IMG/VR virus record: IMGVR_UViG_3300015171_000008
Span: 1 to 47,130 of that record
Source of the DNA: a virus
Length of the DNA stretch: 47,130 bases
Strand: one strand, 5' to 3'
This document shows positions 29,886 through 39,454 of the stretch, piece after piece (position 1 is the stretch's first letter; the number at the start of each line of letters is the position of its first letter). Below the pieces are notes generated by a model, which searched no databases, was not told the DNA's origin, and worked only from the letters and a program-made list of their open reading frames with translations. A program made the position numbers and the translations under genes.

Positions 29886-30040
29886 TTAACTTTTCCCGAA
29901 GGTGTGTAACAACTTGACGGAAACCATCCTTTAGATTCCCACGAATAGCTAGTTATGACGTAACTATGCTTTACCCAATAAGCGTTGACTGGAAATGACA
30001 CCATTGCAAAAGCTATTGCAATCCAAATTCTTTTTTCCAT
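29873..30040 (-). CDS. 55-residue secreted protein overlapping endolysin and lipase genes
   Basis: The ATG at 30040 lies inside the 3' end of the endolysin gene and the stop lies inside the lipase gene start. The product has a signal peptide (MEKRIWIAIAFAMVSFPVNA), then 35 residues rich in Tyr, Ser, Trp and Lys with two Cys. Its frame is used on neither side, and the overlaps match the tight spacing here. It may be a small periplasmic lysis protein; no function can be assigned. Confidence 0.55.
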   Translation of the reverse strand: MEKRIWIAIAFAMVSFPVNAYWVKHSYVITSYSWESKGWFPSSCYTPSGKVKCRK

Positions 30041-30660
30041 AAAGCTAATTCCCTGCGTCTTTCGGACAATCCATTGAGGCCGCCATTAAGCCGCTTAGTT
30101 TCATTAACAATGTCGTCTTTCTTAGCGAATGGTAAACAGCCACAAACAATCCAATCAGCAACACCACATTCAAAAGTGTGATCAGGATCAATTATCAATT
30201 TAGGATTGTCAATAATGTTAAAACCAGCATCATTTTTATCTAGAAACGCCTGAAGCTTTGCAAAGCCTTCACGTCCAGTCACTTGCGAAAGTCCAGCACC
30301 GCGATAATCAAAGCCATCTGTACTAGGTGGCGGCTTATTGCCCATTCGACCGCCATAAGCAATTTCGCCAATCATCTGTTGATTGTGGGCATAATTATTA
30401 GCCATTGAAACTGAGAAGTGACTTGGAAATATTTGAAGCAATCTTTGTGCCGTATAATTAAGGCTTTCAATCATTTCTAAGCCTTCTCCGCATTCTTCGG
30501 AGAATTGCGCCATGGCGTGAGCTACAACAAGATTAGAATCTAAGCCATACTTTTCGAATACTCTAGCTGACGAATTGGCAATGCCTTCCATTAAACCGGG
30601 AATATGTTGATTTCCGTTTGGCCAGCGCCGTTTCATTATATCTATGGTTAAAGGTTTCAT
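30013..30660 (-). CDS. GH19 chitinase-type endolysin
   Basis: The 215-residue protein matches phage GH19 lysozyme-like endolysins. It has HAMAQFSEECGEG (catalytic Glu region), NYTAQRLLQIFP, IGEIAYGGRMGNKPP and YRGAGLSQVTGREGF in order. The catalytic Glu pair lies near residues 54-57. It has no signal peptide or binding domain, so export depends on the holin-like protein. It is the first gene of the lysis block and starts just after the tailspike gene ends. Confidence 0.85.
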   Translation of the reverse strand: MKPLTIDIMKRRWPNGNQHIPGLMEGIANSSARVFEKYGLDSNLVVAHAMAQFSEECGEGLEMIESLNYTAQRLLQIFPSHFSVSMANNYAHNQQMIGEIAYGGRMGNKPPPSTDGFDYRGAGLSQVTGREGFAKLQAFLDKNDAGFNIIDNPKLIIDPDHTFECGVADWIVCGCLPFAKKDDIVNETKRLNGGLNGLSERRRELALWKKEFGLQ

Positions 30661-30669
30661 TTTATTTCC

Positions 30670-33600
30670 TTAGCAGGTTATATTATAGTTTGCCGCGCAG
30701 CTTCGTGGACCAGTTCCGTTTGCTGTAGTGGCTGCAAAACCGTAACTTGCGCCAACGATCAGTGGTCCGGTGGCGTTATTCGTAAGCGTCGTGCTTCCGA
30801 TTTCAGAGCCGTTTATGATGGTTGCTTTGGCCTTAGTTATAACTATTGGTGACGAAAATACCCCTCCGTGAATAGTAGTTATTGCTGTTGTGTTAGTCGT
30901 ATCGTCGACATACAGACTATACGTATAAGTACCGGAAAAATCAGATACTCCAAAATGATTTTCGCATAACGAAATGGCGCACGCACCTTGATGAAACCCA
31001 TATGTGGTGGCGGCGGCTTGGTCTATTTTTACACGCTCATACCAATTGGCACCTGTGCTATTTATTCCGCCCCCAGCGGTTCCAAATCCGGCAAAATATA
31101 CATCAGAAATGAAACCGTCAACGCCAGCAGTTTGTAAGGCATAAGACCCACCCCATATATAACTATTTGTTAAATTAACAAGCCGTCCTGACGCTATAGT
31201 TACAGTAGGATTAGTTGCAGTAGAATGAATATCTCCAACAATAAATAAGTCTCTAATGCCAGCATTTACAGTTGTTGAATCAAATGCCAACGCTGTAATA
31301 TCTAGAGTTCCTCCTGTCACAGTTATGGAGCTAACTCCAATTCCAGAACCTAGTAATATTACAGTTCCTTTTACAGTTAAAGTAGTTCCTATAATGTAAT
31401 TTCCTGGTGGAAAATATACAATCCCACCAGTGTATGTACTATTCATATAATTGATTTGACATTGAATTGCCGCCGAATCATCCGTGGAGGCGTTGCCAAC
31501 GGCAGCCGCGCAGCTATTAGCACCAGACTTAACGTCAACCCATGGTGCGCCAGAGCCAAAATAAGTATTGGCGTTAAATTTTTGAATTGCGGTCCATGTA
31601 TTTGCATGAGCGAGGTTGATTGACGCCACACTAGCACCAGTGGTCGGCGATATTGTCAAGGTGCCATCTGAGTTAGAAATAGAAGCCACTGCGCCACATG
31701 CGCCACCCGACGCAATTAGGTTTCCACTCGCATCAATGCTAACACAATTATTATTAGTCAAAGTGCCAGAAGTGGTTGCAACTTTAGACGTATTGCCGCT
31801 AACAGCAGTTATAGATTGGCCATTAATACTAAAAGCGTTGCCAGTGCCAGCCGTATTATAGGTTTTATTTGTTAGTGTATCGGTGGTGGCTTTTCCGATT
31901 AAGGTGTCGGTGCTAGTTGGCAAAGTCAAAGTGCCAGTATTAGAAATAGTTGCTATGATAGGAGCAGTTAACGTTTTATTAGTTAGTGTATCCGCTGTAG
32001 CTCTGCCCACAATAGTATCGGTGGCCGAAGGTAGCGTCAATATTCCGCTTGCAGCAGCCGCAACAGCTAAAGTAGTAGTTCCACTAGTAGCACCGGAAAT
32101 CTTAACAGTACCTTGAACACCACCGGCCAAGCCTACGGTTAAAGCGCCAGTGGCAATAGTGAGGTTTGGATTTCCCGATACGATAGTTGAAGAAGTGCCA
32201 TAATAGGCGATTTGCCCAGCCGTACCGCCGCTAACAGTTCCGCCACCACCGCCTGTAGTGCAAGCTCCACCAGCGTCAACAAGATTTGCATTAGCATCAA
32301 TACTGACACAATGACCACTTGTAAGAACGCCAGAAGTGGTTCCGACCGTAGCGGTATTGCCCGCAATGGCCGTTACAGATGCGCCGCCGATTTTAAAGAC
32401 GTTGCCAGTTCCACCAGTATCAAATGTTTTATTGGTCAATGTGTCCGTTGTGGCGCGACCAACATAAGTATCAGTGCCTTGAAAAGTGATTGTTGAAGAA
32501 TCCACACCAGCCAATGCAATAGAATTGGCAACTGAAAACGTCTTAGCGTTGGTTAATGTAAAAGTGCCAGTTGATGAAGTGAGCGTGAGCCCGTTAATCG
32601 ACGTAGCTGTTGCAATACCTAAGCTCGGAGTGGCTAAAGTAGGACTAGTGTTAAAAACTAATGATCCACTTCCAGTCTCATCAGAAATAATGCTCAATAG
32701 TTGCGCAGAAGTTGTAGCGGCAAAAAATGAAAGATTATTTGCAGAAGTAGCGCAGGTTACACATGCAATATTGCCAGTTGTAGTAGTTATGGCTAGCGGA
32801 GCACTTGCCGTAACCGCAGGAGTTCCTGTAGAATTTCCCCATGTGATAATAGTGTTTCCTGCGGTTCCCTGTGCTGTTTGAGTGACATTCCCGCTAACAC
32901 TACCCACAATGGTCAAAGCCCCACTGCTGCCTGTGGCACCAATAGTTAAGGTTGGATTAGACCATGTTAAATTTGGCGAGCCAGCGAAAGCGCCAGAGCT
33001 ATTAAATTGAATATCGGTAGTATTGCCTCCTGGCGTTGTCCCCGCACCGCCGCCCGTAGAACTAATGACACCAGCACCACAAGTCATATTGGCGCCGCAA
33101 GTCAAGTCACCAACCATTCCCTGAATAGAAGTAACAACCGTTGACGTTGAAATACTAGCGTCAGTCAAAACCTTAATAACGTAATTCATACTTTCCATTG
33201 GCTGAAGTATATTCAACGCCGTTCCGCTGCCACCTAACGGCGTTGTTCCAGTCATAGAAGGTAGCGTAGAGGCTCCGGTATTTGTTACGCCAGAGTTAAC
33301 TTGTACGGCGCCGCCGCTAGCACCAGAGTTTCCAGCAGGAGCACTATACGTGTGTGTATGCGAACCTTGTCCCGCCGCAATAGCAGTTGCGAGCGTGATC
33401 ACTGGTAAATTAGCTTGCGCAATAGTTTGACTTTGAGTCCCGCATTTACCACCGATACTATCTGGCGAAGTACAAGACGATAAAATTGTTGAATTTGTAC
33501 CGCCCATATTGGTGCGGCCAGCAATTACACGACCACGCAAATCAGGAACATTAAATGTAGTAGTTCCATTACCATTGCCAAATGGGAAAAATATTGCCGT

Positions 33601-34284
33601 CACATTAGAAGTGATATTGGACGGATTACTAGCGACAACAGTTGAAGCAGTTTTTGAAACTACAGTTGTTCCAGCGGGCATACACGATAATTCGATATTT
33701 GCCCCAATTGGAATTTGAGTAGTATCTGGAATTGACGAAATTGTAGTACTAGAACTAGTGCAAGCAACAGTATTGGTTAAAGTAATTGCGGTAAATAGAT
33801 TAGCGTAAGTCGTTCGCGAAACCTCTTGACCATAAGCAAAAGCGTATTGCAGCGGCGCAACAATACCGGCCCATGGCTTGATTGAGCCAACTGCCGCACC
33901 ATCGCCAACTAACGATGCCTGACCGGGAGCGAGAGTTGAGCTTGTCACCTTGTCCCAAATTGTATTTCCGTTCATGTCCTTTAGGACTTGACGATAGCTG
34001 CCACTGCCGAATATCTGTAAGCCGCCATTTGGCCTACCGGCAGCGTCCAAGATCACAGGGTTTGTATTGGGCGTTGTCTCGGCAGAATCCGACCATGTAG
34101 TTTTACGAGTTGAAGTGCTCGGAATATAAAAATCGACTGTGCCAGAAGTTACAGGATTGCCGTTAGAATCAAAGTATTGCTGAAGCGCATTAGGAAGCAG
34201 TGAAGCAGTCTGAGCATAAAGTTGCCCACACATAGCAAGGCTAATAATGAAGCTATTGAGTATAACGGCAATAATCTTATTCAT
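30670..34284 (-). CDS. Tailspike with signal peptide, collar domain and pectate-lyase-like depolymerase
   Basis: The 1204-residue protein begins with a signal peptide-like stretch (MNKIIAVILNSFIISLAMCG, then QLYAQ). A head-binding module follows (about 30-110: YFDSNGNPVTSGTVDFYIPS, then NPVILDAAGR). A Tail Collar domain spans about 135-360 (WAGIVAPLQYAFAYGQ; FNVPDLRGRVIAGRTNM). Then come Gly/Thr-rich repeats with TDTLTNKT units and a duplicated 55-residue segment (about 618-678 and 808-865). A pectate-lyase-like beta-helix starts near 912 (DDSAAIQCQINYMN; GGIVYFPPGNYIIGTT). It probably degrades host surface polysaccharide. Confidence 0.8.
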   Translation of the reverse strand: MNKIIAVILNSFIISLAMCGQLYAQTASLLPNALQQYFDSNGNPVTSGTVDFYIPSTSTRKTTWSDSAETTPNTNPVILDAAGRPNGGLQIFGSGSYRQVLKDMNGNTIWDKVTSSTLAPGQASLVGDGAAVGSIKPWAGIVAPLQYAFAYGQEVSRTTYANLFTAITLTNTVACTSSSTTISSIPDTTQIPIGANIELSCMPAGTTVVSKTASTVVASNPSNITSNVTAIFFPFGNGNGTTTFNVPDLRGRVIAGRTNMGGTNSTILSSCTSPDSIGGKCGTQSQTIAQANLPVITLATAIAAGQGSHTHTYSAPAGNSGASGGAVQVNSGVTNTGASTLPSMTGTTPLGGSGTALNILQPMESMNYVIKVLTDASISTSTVVTSIQGMVGDLTCGANMTCGAGVISSTGGGAGTTPGGNTTDIQFNSSGAFAGSPNLTWSNPTLTIGATGSSGALTIVGSVSGNVTQTAQGTAGNTIITWGNSTGTPAVTASAPLAITTTTGNIACVTCATSANNLSFFAATTSAQLLSIISDETGSGSLVFNTSPTLATPSLGIATATSINGLTLTSSTGTFTLTNAKTFSVANSIALAGVDSSTITFQGTDTYVGRATTDTLTNKTFDTGGTGNVFKIGGASVTAIAGNTATVGTTSGVLTSGHCVSIDANANLVDAGGACTTGGGGGTVSGGTAGQIAYYGTSSTIVSGNPNLTIATGALTVGLAGGVQGTVKISGATSGTTTLAVAAAASGILTLPSATDTIVGRATADTLTNKTLTAPIIATISNTGTLTLPTSTDTLIGKATTDTLTNKTYNTAGTGNAFSINGQSITAVSGNTSKVATTSGTLTNNNCVSIDASGNLIASGGACGAVASISNSDGTLTISPTTGASVASINLAHANTWTAIQKFNANTYFGSGAPWVDVKSGANSCAAAVGNASTDDSAAIQCQINYMNSTYTGGIVYFPPGNYIIGTTLTVKGTVILLGSGIGVSSITVTGGTLDITALAFDSTTVNAGIRDLFIVGDIHSTATNPTVTIASGRLVNLTNSYIWGGSYALQTAGVDGFISDVYFAGFGTAGGGINSTGANWYERVKIDQAAATTYGFHQGACAISLCENHFGVSDFSGTYTYSLYVDDTTNTTAITTIHGGVFSSPIVITKAKATIINGSEIGSTTLTNNATGPLIVGASYGFAATTANGTGPRSCAANYNITC

Positions 34285-34339
34285 AATCGGCCTATTATAT
34301 ATAGATATAGATGAAATACTAATTGGAATGGCAATAGCA

Positions 34340-36493
34340 TTATTTTCTGGATTCGTTGGCGCTCTCTGTCAAAGCGACAGGCAAAGTAACCGGCAATCTT
34401 AAAAGACTATCACGCGAAAGTAAATTCCTTCGGTCGCGAACCTTCTGCACTCTATCTAAAATGTCAACTGCGTTATCGCGTTGCGCACCTTGCCGTGAAA
34501 GAATGTCACCGACGCCAGCAATCTTACTATCTGTTTTATATGCCCGATAGCTTTGCAATCCTCTACTTCCAGCTTGTTTAACTCCGCTAATTGTAGCGGC
34601 CACGGCTGGCGTACCAGCTATTAAATCTATGCCAGCACCTTTAATAAACTCACCTGGAATTGATTGGCTTGATGGTCTAACGCCCAACTCCTGCTGAATG
34701 GCTTGGATTTGTGCCGTCCGTGATCCGCCTTCAACTGTTCGCTCAGTTCTCCTAAAATTCAAACTATTATGAATAGCGTCTAATACATCTTCGGCATTTT
34801 TACCGTGCATTAGTAAGAATTTATCTCTATTAACTGATTTACGCTCAAATAATTTTTGAGCGGCATTTAATTCGCCAGTTGGACCTTTATCTAACATATC
34901 CCCAATGGCCGCTAAACTACCTTGCCGAATGGTTTCTTTAACCTCATCTGGTGCAGCAATATAAGTTCTTGCAAACTGATTATAATTGGTCTTATCGCTA
35001 AACGCCTCTTTGCCAATATCTAAGCCTTTAGCAACTTTCATTTCTTCAGCAAATTTTTCATCTGCCGCTTTCATTTCTGGAATTGATTTCAACTCCGCAT
35101 TAACCTGCGCACGTATGTCTTTAATCTTACTTAAAGTATTTTTACCCATGCTTGACGTTGGCTCGCCAGCCTTTTCAATTAGGCTATCAATTCCAATTCT
35201 AACTTCATGCAAGTCTTTGGCACTATATTTTGGAACGCTAATGCTATTTCCTTGCGCATCCTTTTCATTGCGAAAAATATACGACTTAACCTCCTTCAAT
35301 ATTTTTGTTTTTCCGCCAACGGAACTTTTTAGCTGTTCATCGATACTATCTACAATCGGTTGAACGTCCAAAACCTTCGGAGAATTGTGAGCAAGCTTAT
35401 AATCTCCACTCACTGCATTTTGCGCGTCTTTGACAATACGTTCTCTAGCAACGTCTAAATCAGGTTTGCCGCCTAATTTTTGCTCGAATAATGTTTTTGC
35501 GGCATTGTCAGCTTCGTCGGCACGGGCGGCGTAGCGCCCTTTTAAAAGTGACGAACCACTACCGCCTGACTTCGCTACTGTTTCGGTAACGTCTAACAAC
35601 AGCGGATCAAGATCGGCGATTGTCGCATTAGGTCCAAGCCTATTCAATTCAGTTTTAATTTGCACTGGCGTTAAACCGGCCTGCTCAAATTTATCCAAAA
35701 CATATTTAGAAGCTTCTGGATTTAATCCGCCAAGCTTGGCTGTTTTTGAAATGCCGTAATCTGTAATAAGCTTATTCGCTAATGACTTTCCGGCAATGGC
35801 CGCGCCTTCGAACGCAGGCCCTGCAACCACACCAGATAGCAAACCTCTACCAACATTTCGGCCCAATGATTCATCATTACCAGATGACGTTAACGCGCCA
35901 AACTCAGAACCTATTACACCGCCTTTGTAAGTAGCGGAAGTCAATCTATTGGCTAATGGTGCTAATTCTCTGACGCCATTATTAATTGTGGGCAAAGCTT
36001 TAGTGGCAATATCAACGCCTTTAGAAATAGTTCTCGCTGGCGTTAAAACGCTAGATGCTCCAATCTCGCCTAGCGTTTGTCCAATCGAATATCCCGTGCT
36101 AGGATTTTCAGGTACGGCTTTATTTTCTTCTTCAACTCGTTTATCAAAAGCCTTTTTACGTTCGGCACCAGGGCCAGTAACTTCGACTTGTCCAGTATCT
36201 AAATTAACTTTAGCGTTTGAATTTAATAACTGATCGAAAAAGCCGATACCTTTGCCCACACTGTTAGCGACGACATTTACACCGCGCTTGGCACCTTCAA
36301 CTACATCTGGAATGGTTTCGCCTTGATGACCGATTACACTCTTGCGTGTATGTGCCGCAGCTGCTTCACCCGCCGACATGGCGCTATACTTATCAATTAG
36401 ATTTTTAATATCGTCATCGACAACAATAGTTTTATCGGCAGTATTATCGCCACTGCCATACTTTCCTATTAGAGCGTCGTATTCACCGGCCAC
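34340..36493 (-). CDS. Ejection (internal virion) protein, gp16-like position
   Basis: The 717-residue protein starts at a GTG right after the stop of the gene upstream. It is helical, rich in Ala and charged residues, with a Gly-rich hydrophobic stretch around residues 185-240 and scattered coiled coils. Long helical proteins of this type between gp20-like proteins and tailspike in P22-type phages are ejected into the host on infection. No catalytic motif is visible. The call rests on position and composition. Confidence 0.55.
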   Translation of the reverse strand: MAGEYDALIGKYGSGDNTADKTIVVDDDIKNLIDKYSAMSAGEAAAAHTRKSVIGHQGETIPDVVEGAKRGVNVVANSVGKGIGFFDQLLNSNAKVNLDTGQVEVTGPGAERKKAFDKRVEEENKAVPENPSTGYSIGQTLGEIGASSVLTPARTISKGVDIATKALPTINNGVRELAPLANRLTSATYKGGVIGSEFGALTSSGNDESLGRNVGRGLLSGVVAGPAFEGAAIAGKSLANKLITDYGISKTAKLGGLNPEASKYVLDKFEQAGLTPVQIKTELNRLGPNATIADLDPLLLDVTETVAKSGGSGSSLLKGRYAARADEADNAAKTLFEQKLGGKPDLDVARERIVKDAQNAVSGDYKLAHNSPKVLDVQPIVDSIDEQLKSSVGGKTKILKEVKSYIFRNEKDAQGNSISVPKYSAKDLHEVRIGIDSLIEKAGEPTSSMGKNTLSKIKDIRAQVNAELKSIPEMKAADEKFAEEMKVAKGLDIGKEAFSDKTNYNQFARTYIAAPDEVKETIRQGSLAAIGDMLDKGPTGELNAAQKLFERKSVNRDKFLLMHGKNAEDVLDAIHNSLNFRRTERTVEGGSRTAQIQAIQQELGVRPSSQSIPGEFIKGAGIDLIAGTPAVAATISGVKQAGSRGLQSYRAYKTDSKIAGVGDILSRQGAQRDNAVDILDRVQKVRDRRNLLSRDSLLRLPVTLPVALTESANESRK

Positions 36494-37900
36494 TTACTTA
36501 TTCCCAATATCTATTAAGCCTTGCTTATCTACAACTTTCAACGACTTGAAAAACTTCTTAGCGTTAAATCTATCTGTTGGATTTTTGCTTTCGAGTTTTT
36601 TAGACATATCGGAGATTAATTGCTGTCGATCTTCAGGCGACATCCTATCTAATATAAATGCACGTTCGTCCATGCTTGCCGGAAATGTAGATCGGTGTTG
36701 CCCGTAATTGTGCATGTCGATTCGTTGAGTACCTTTTTCATCGCTAAATGCACCAGGTCTAGCCGCTTCAATACGATCTAGCGCAATTTGATCCTCAGTT
36801 AGCTTTTTTAAAGCTGGTAAAATCTGCACGTTTGGATTTGGACTAGATGCCTCTTTTAATGTTTGCGAAGCGTCCGAACGTTGCGCAGCGCCACTAGATG
36901 AAACATACTGATTTAATTTCTTAATAATCTCTTGTGTAATTGCAGTCTGATCGTTTTTAGTTTGAATTGGAATAATGCCTGCATTTTTCATTGCCGCAAC
37001 AATTTGAGTAAACTTTGCCGTTCCAGGTCCGCTGTGCTGCAATTGATCCATTAAATCCAACGCTTGAACAGCCGGTTTAATTGCAGTCAATCGGCTAGTT
37101 GCAACCTCCTGATCCAATGCTAGTTGCTTTTTACCTTCTTCAAACATGGGCGGTGGACCGCCTGCTGTAGTGCCAGAAGCGCCAAATCGGCCATCAAAGC
37201 TTTGCCCCGGAGCGTCACTAGGACGTGGTTGTGGCATAGGAGGCGCTACAGGTAAACGAGACTGAGCAGGCGTAACCGTGGGAGCTTGAACCGAAGGCGA
37301 TGCCCCAGGGGCGCTACCGGCTACAGGTAAGCCGGGTGATTGGGGCTGATTGGCCCCGATGGGCTGCTCGCGACCAGTCTGCTGATTAAATCCAGGTGTG
37401 CCGGGAGGCAGTCCCGTTGGAACAACCGGACCAGTAGCTGCAACTTGACCTTGCCTATTAGTAACAGGCTGTACCCCATTGCCCATATTTTCTAATCTAG
37501 GATTATCACCCGCATACCATCGTAGGGCTTCCATTCTTTGCAAAGCTAAGTCACGTGTAGAATTTATGTATTTACGAACAGCATCGGGGTCTTGCGCTAA
37601 CTGTGATTTACCAGGAATACGAGAGACAAATTCCGCAAAATGATCTGGTGTCATCAATCCTAATTTTTGTAAATACTGTGCTCTATCCACAACTTTAGTG
37701 CTGTTTAAATCAGGATCGTCAGCCAATGCACCTAGCGCATTATTTACAATATCAAAATGCTTATTGGTTAATTCAAGCTTAGCACGATCAATCCCAATCT
37801 TATTAGCCTCTAGTCCCTGGTATTGCCCAAGCTGCTCCATAGCACTTTTTTGTGCTGGCAACTGCGGCTTTAAATATGACGACGTGTCAACCTCAGCCAC
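36494..37900 (-). CDS. Ejection protein with Pro/Gly/Gln-rich centre
   Basis: With the GTG at 37900 the product has 468 residues. It has a helical N-terminal 150 residues, a long low-complexity centre rich in Pro, Gly, Gln and Ala (about 155-270) and a helical C-terminal part. An upstream TTG start is possible but less likely. This resembles the injected tail-tip proteins of P22-like phages. It starts inside the small membrane protein gene and its stop abuts the next start. Confidence 0.55.
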   Translation of the reverse strand: MAEVDTSSYLKPQLPAQKSAMEQLGQYQGLEANKIGIDRAKLELTNKHFDIVNNALGALADDPDLNSTKVVDRAQYLQKLGLMTPDHFAEFVSRIPGKSQLAQDPDAVRKYINSTRDLALQRMEALRWYAGDNPRLENMGNGVQPVTNRQGQVAATGPVVPTGLPPGTPGFNQQTGREQPIGANQPQSPGLPVAGSAPGASPSVQAPTVTPAQSRLPVAPPMPQPRPSDAPGQSFDGRFGASGTTAGGPPPMFEEGKKQLALDQEVATSRLTAIKPAVQALDLMDQLQHSGPGTAKFTQIVAAMKNAGIIPIQTKNDQTAITQEIIKKLNQYVSSSGAAQRSDASQTLKEASSPNPNVQILPALKKLTEDQIALDRIEAARPGAFSDEKGTQRIDMHNYGQHRSTFPASMDERAFILDRMSPEDRQQLISDMSKKLESKNPTDRFNAKKFFKSLKVVDKQGLIDIGNK

Positions 37901-38069
37901 TATATTTATCCATTTCTCTTGCAAACATATTTAATACGCCAAGGATGATTAATGAACAGCCTATAAAAATATTAAACATTGGCCAAAAAGGATGCTGTAA
38001 TTGATCATAAGTCGGATTGACCATCCAAAGCCAAAAGATGCCAATTGATATTATAATGAAGCTTTTCAT
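37893..38069 (-). CDS. 58-residue two-span membrane protein
   Basis: The ATG at 38069 is one base from the stop of the next-upstream gene. Two membrane segments (FIIISIGIFWLWMV and FNIFIGCSLIILGVLNMF) flank a short polar loop. The stop lies inside the next gene. Small membrane proteins in this place might help ejection or act as an extra holin. No homology is claimed. Confidence 0.5.
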   Translation of the reverse strand: MKSFIIISIGIFWLWMVNPTYDQLQHPFWPMFNIFIGCSLIILGVLNMFAREMDKYSG

Positions 38070-38816
38070 TTAGGCCGCTCCACTAAAGTAATTTCCGTTA
38101 GCATCATATCCAGCCGAAGCGCCACCCATTGTTGCACCAGGACCGGCATTGCCGGGAGTTCCACCAGAACCGCCATAAAGGCCCTTATATGCAGCATAGC
38201 CTGCGACATTGTTAGTGGCATTTGTTATTCCGGCCGCTGTCTGATTAGCCGCTGCCGCTTGCGCATTACCCGCACCGATCTGAGCACTTGCCGCAGTACC
38301 AGCCGCAGCAGTACCCGCCGAACCCGTTTGAGCACTGGCATTTTCGCCAGTATCAACCAAGCCCTTTAAACGATTGTAAGCGTTCGCTTGATTAGTAATT
38401 GCGTTATTAAATTGATTTTGATAAGTACTATCGGCCAATCCGGTTGCGAAGGTAGCCGCTCCTTTTAATGCCGCGCCAGAACTTCCCAATCCTCTAGCCG
38501 CTGCGCTATTTTGAACAGCCTTTAATCCTTGCGTCTGATTAAATTGATAACCTGGAGTTTGTTCTAACGTCGCTTGGTCCATCGTAATAGGCGACGTTAA
38601 TTCAGTAAGACGATTAGTTAAATCTGTAGAAGCTGTTTGCCCAATATCGCGATAAGGCAATAAGTCCCCTCGCGTAGTATTATACATTGATAACGCAGTA
38701 TTAGAAGCGGTATTGGCCGCATTAGTATGAGCTTGCGCGGCAGTGTGGGCAGCATAAGCCGTAGACGCTGCGCCGATTACGCCAGAGCCTATGATTGCGG
38801 TTGCTACCCAAGCCAT
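38070..38816 (-). CDS. DNA transfer/ejection protein, gp7-like
   Basis: With the ATG at 38816 the protein has 248 residues: an N-terminal hydrophobic segment (VATAIIGSGVIGAASTAYAA), then Ala/Thr/Asn-rich helices, with PGYQFNQTQGLKAVQNSAAA and GLGSSGAALKGAATF, a motif common to DNA-transfer proteins of P22-like and related phages. The C-terminus is Gly-rich. The function in DNA delivery at infection follows from the family. Confidence 0.65.
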   Translation of the reverse strand: MAWVATAIIGSGVIGAASTAYAAHTAAQAHTNAANTASNTALSMYNTTRGDLLPYRDIGQTASTDLTNRLTELTSPITMDQATLEQTPGYQFNQTQGLKAVQNSAAARGLGSSGAALKGAATFATGLADSTYQNQFNNAITNQANAYNRLKGLVDTGENASAQTGSAGTAAAGTAASAQIGAGNAQAAAANQTAAGITNATNNVAGYAAYKGLYGGSGGTPGNAGPGATMGGASAGYDANGNYFSGAA

Positions 38817-38817
38817 G

Positions 38818-39261
38818 TTAGTTTTCCAATACGGGAATGACCAACTGCCCACAATGCTCTAAACATTCAACTTCACTCTGAGCAATAAAATAGGATTCAA
38901 TTTTATCTAAATCTGTTTCATGAGTTCCGTGGATAGTCAACCAAACGCAATCCTCATGAGCAATTGCAATCCGCTTGGTTCCAGCCTCAGACACAACATG
39001 AAATGGTGCTCTAATTCGTTTGACTTCGTGCCCAATCAACACAGACATTTCGCCTTTAGTTAGAATATTAAACTGACTGTATTTATGAACCTTGCCAGTT
39101 AGCATTACACCTTTTGGTATATATAATTCTCTGACATAAGTTCCATATGCAAAATAATGTTTAACGTCTAATTCAACTTGCTTTTCTTGACGCATCAAAG
39201 CTTCAAGAGCTAGAACCTTTTCTCTCGTATTTAACTCATTAAATATTTGTGGGACGTTCAT
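38818..39261 (-). CDS. Cupin-like virion-operon protein
   Basis: The 147-residue protein carries a beta-rich core (ELYIPKGVMLTGKVHKYSQF, then MSVLIGHEVKRIRAPFHVVS) and then a conserved TKRIAIAHEDCVWLTIHGTH with E-T-D-L-D-K-I-E. This pattern occurs in many phage genomes beside the tail genes and looks like a double-stranded beta-helix (cupin) fold with possible His metal ligands. Its role is not established. It overlaps the LuxR-type gene by 23 bases. Confidence 0.65.
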   Translation of the reverse strand: MNVPQIFNELNTREKVLALEALMRQEKQVELDVKHYFAYGTYVRELYIPKGVMLTGKVHKYSQFNILTKGEMSVLIGHEVKRIRAPFHVVSEAGTKRIAIAHEDCVWLTIHGTHETDLDKIESYFIAQSEVECLEHCGQLVIPVLEN

Positions 39262-39454
39262 TCAATTCCCTATACATCATCCCGATAACATGAGTTATAT
39301 TCTTAGCATTAACCTTATTAAATATATGCAATCTGTGGGCATCAATGGTTCTAGGACTGTTATTTAAAACTCTTGCCATTTCCTTAGTGGATAAGCCATC
39401 TAAGGACAATTCAATAATTCGTTTTTCGGCTTCGCTAAGATTATCTATTATCAT
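39239..39454 (-). CDS. LuxR-type helix-turn-helix protein
   Basis: The 71-residue product has the LuxR/GerE DNA-binding fold: LSEAEKRIIELSLDGLSTKE, then MARVLNNSPRTIDAHRLHIF and NKVNA. It has no input domain, so it is a stand-alone regulator. Its presence inside the virion operon is unusual; it could tune late or host genes. It overlaps the gene at 39451 by 4 bases and the cupin-like gene by 23. Confidence 0.75.
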   Translation of the reverse strand: MIIDNLSEAEKRIIELSLDGLSTKEMARVLNNSPRTIDAHRLHIFNKVNAKNITHVIGMMYRELNERPTNI

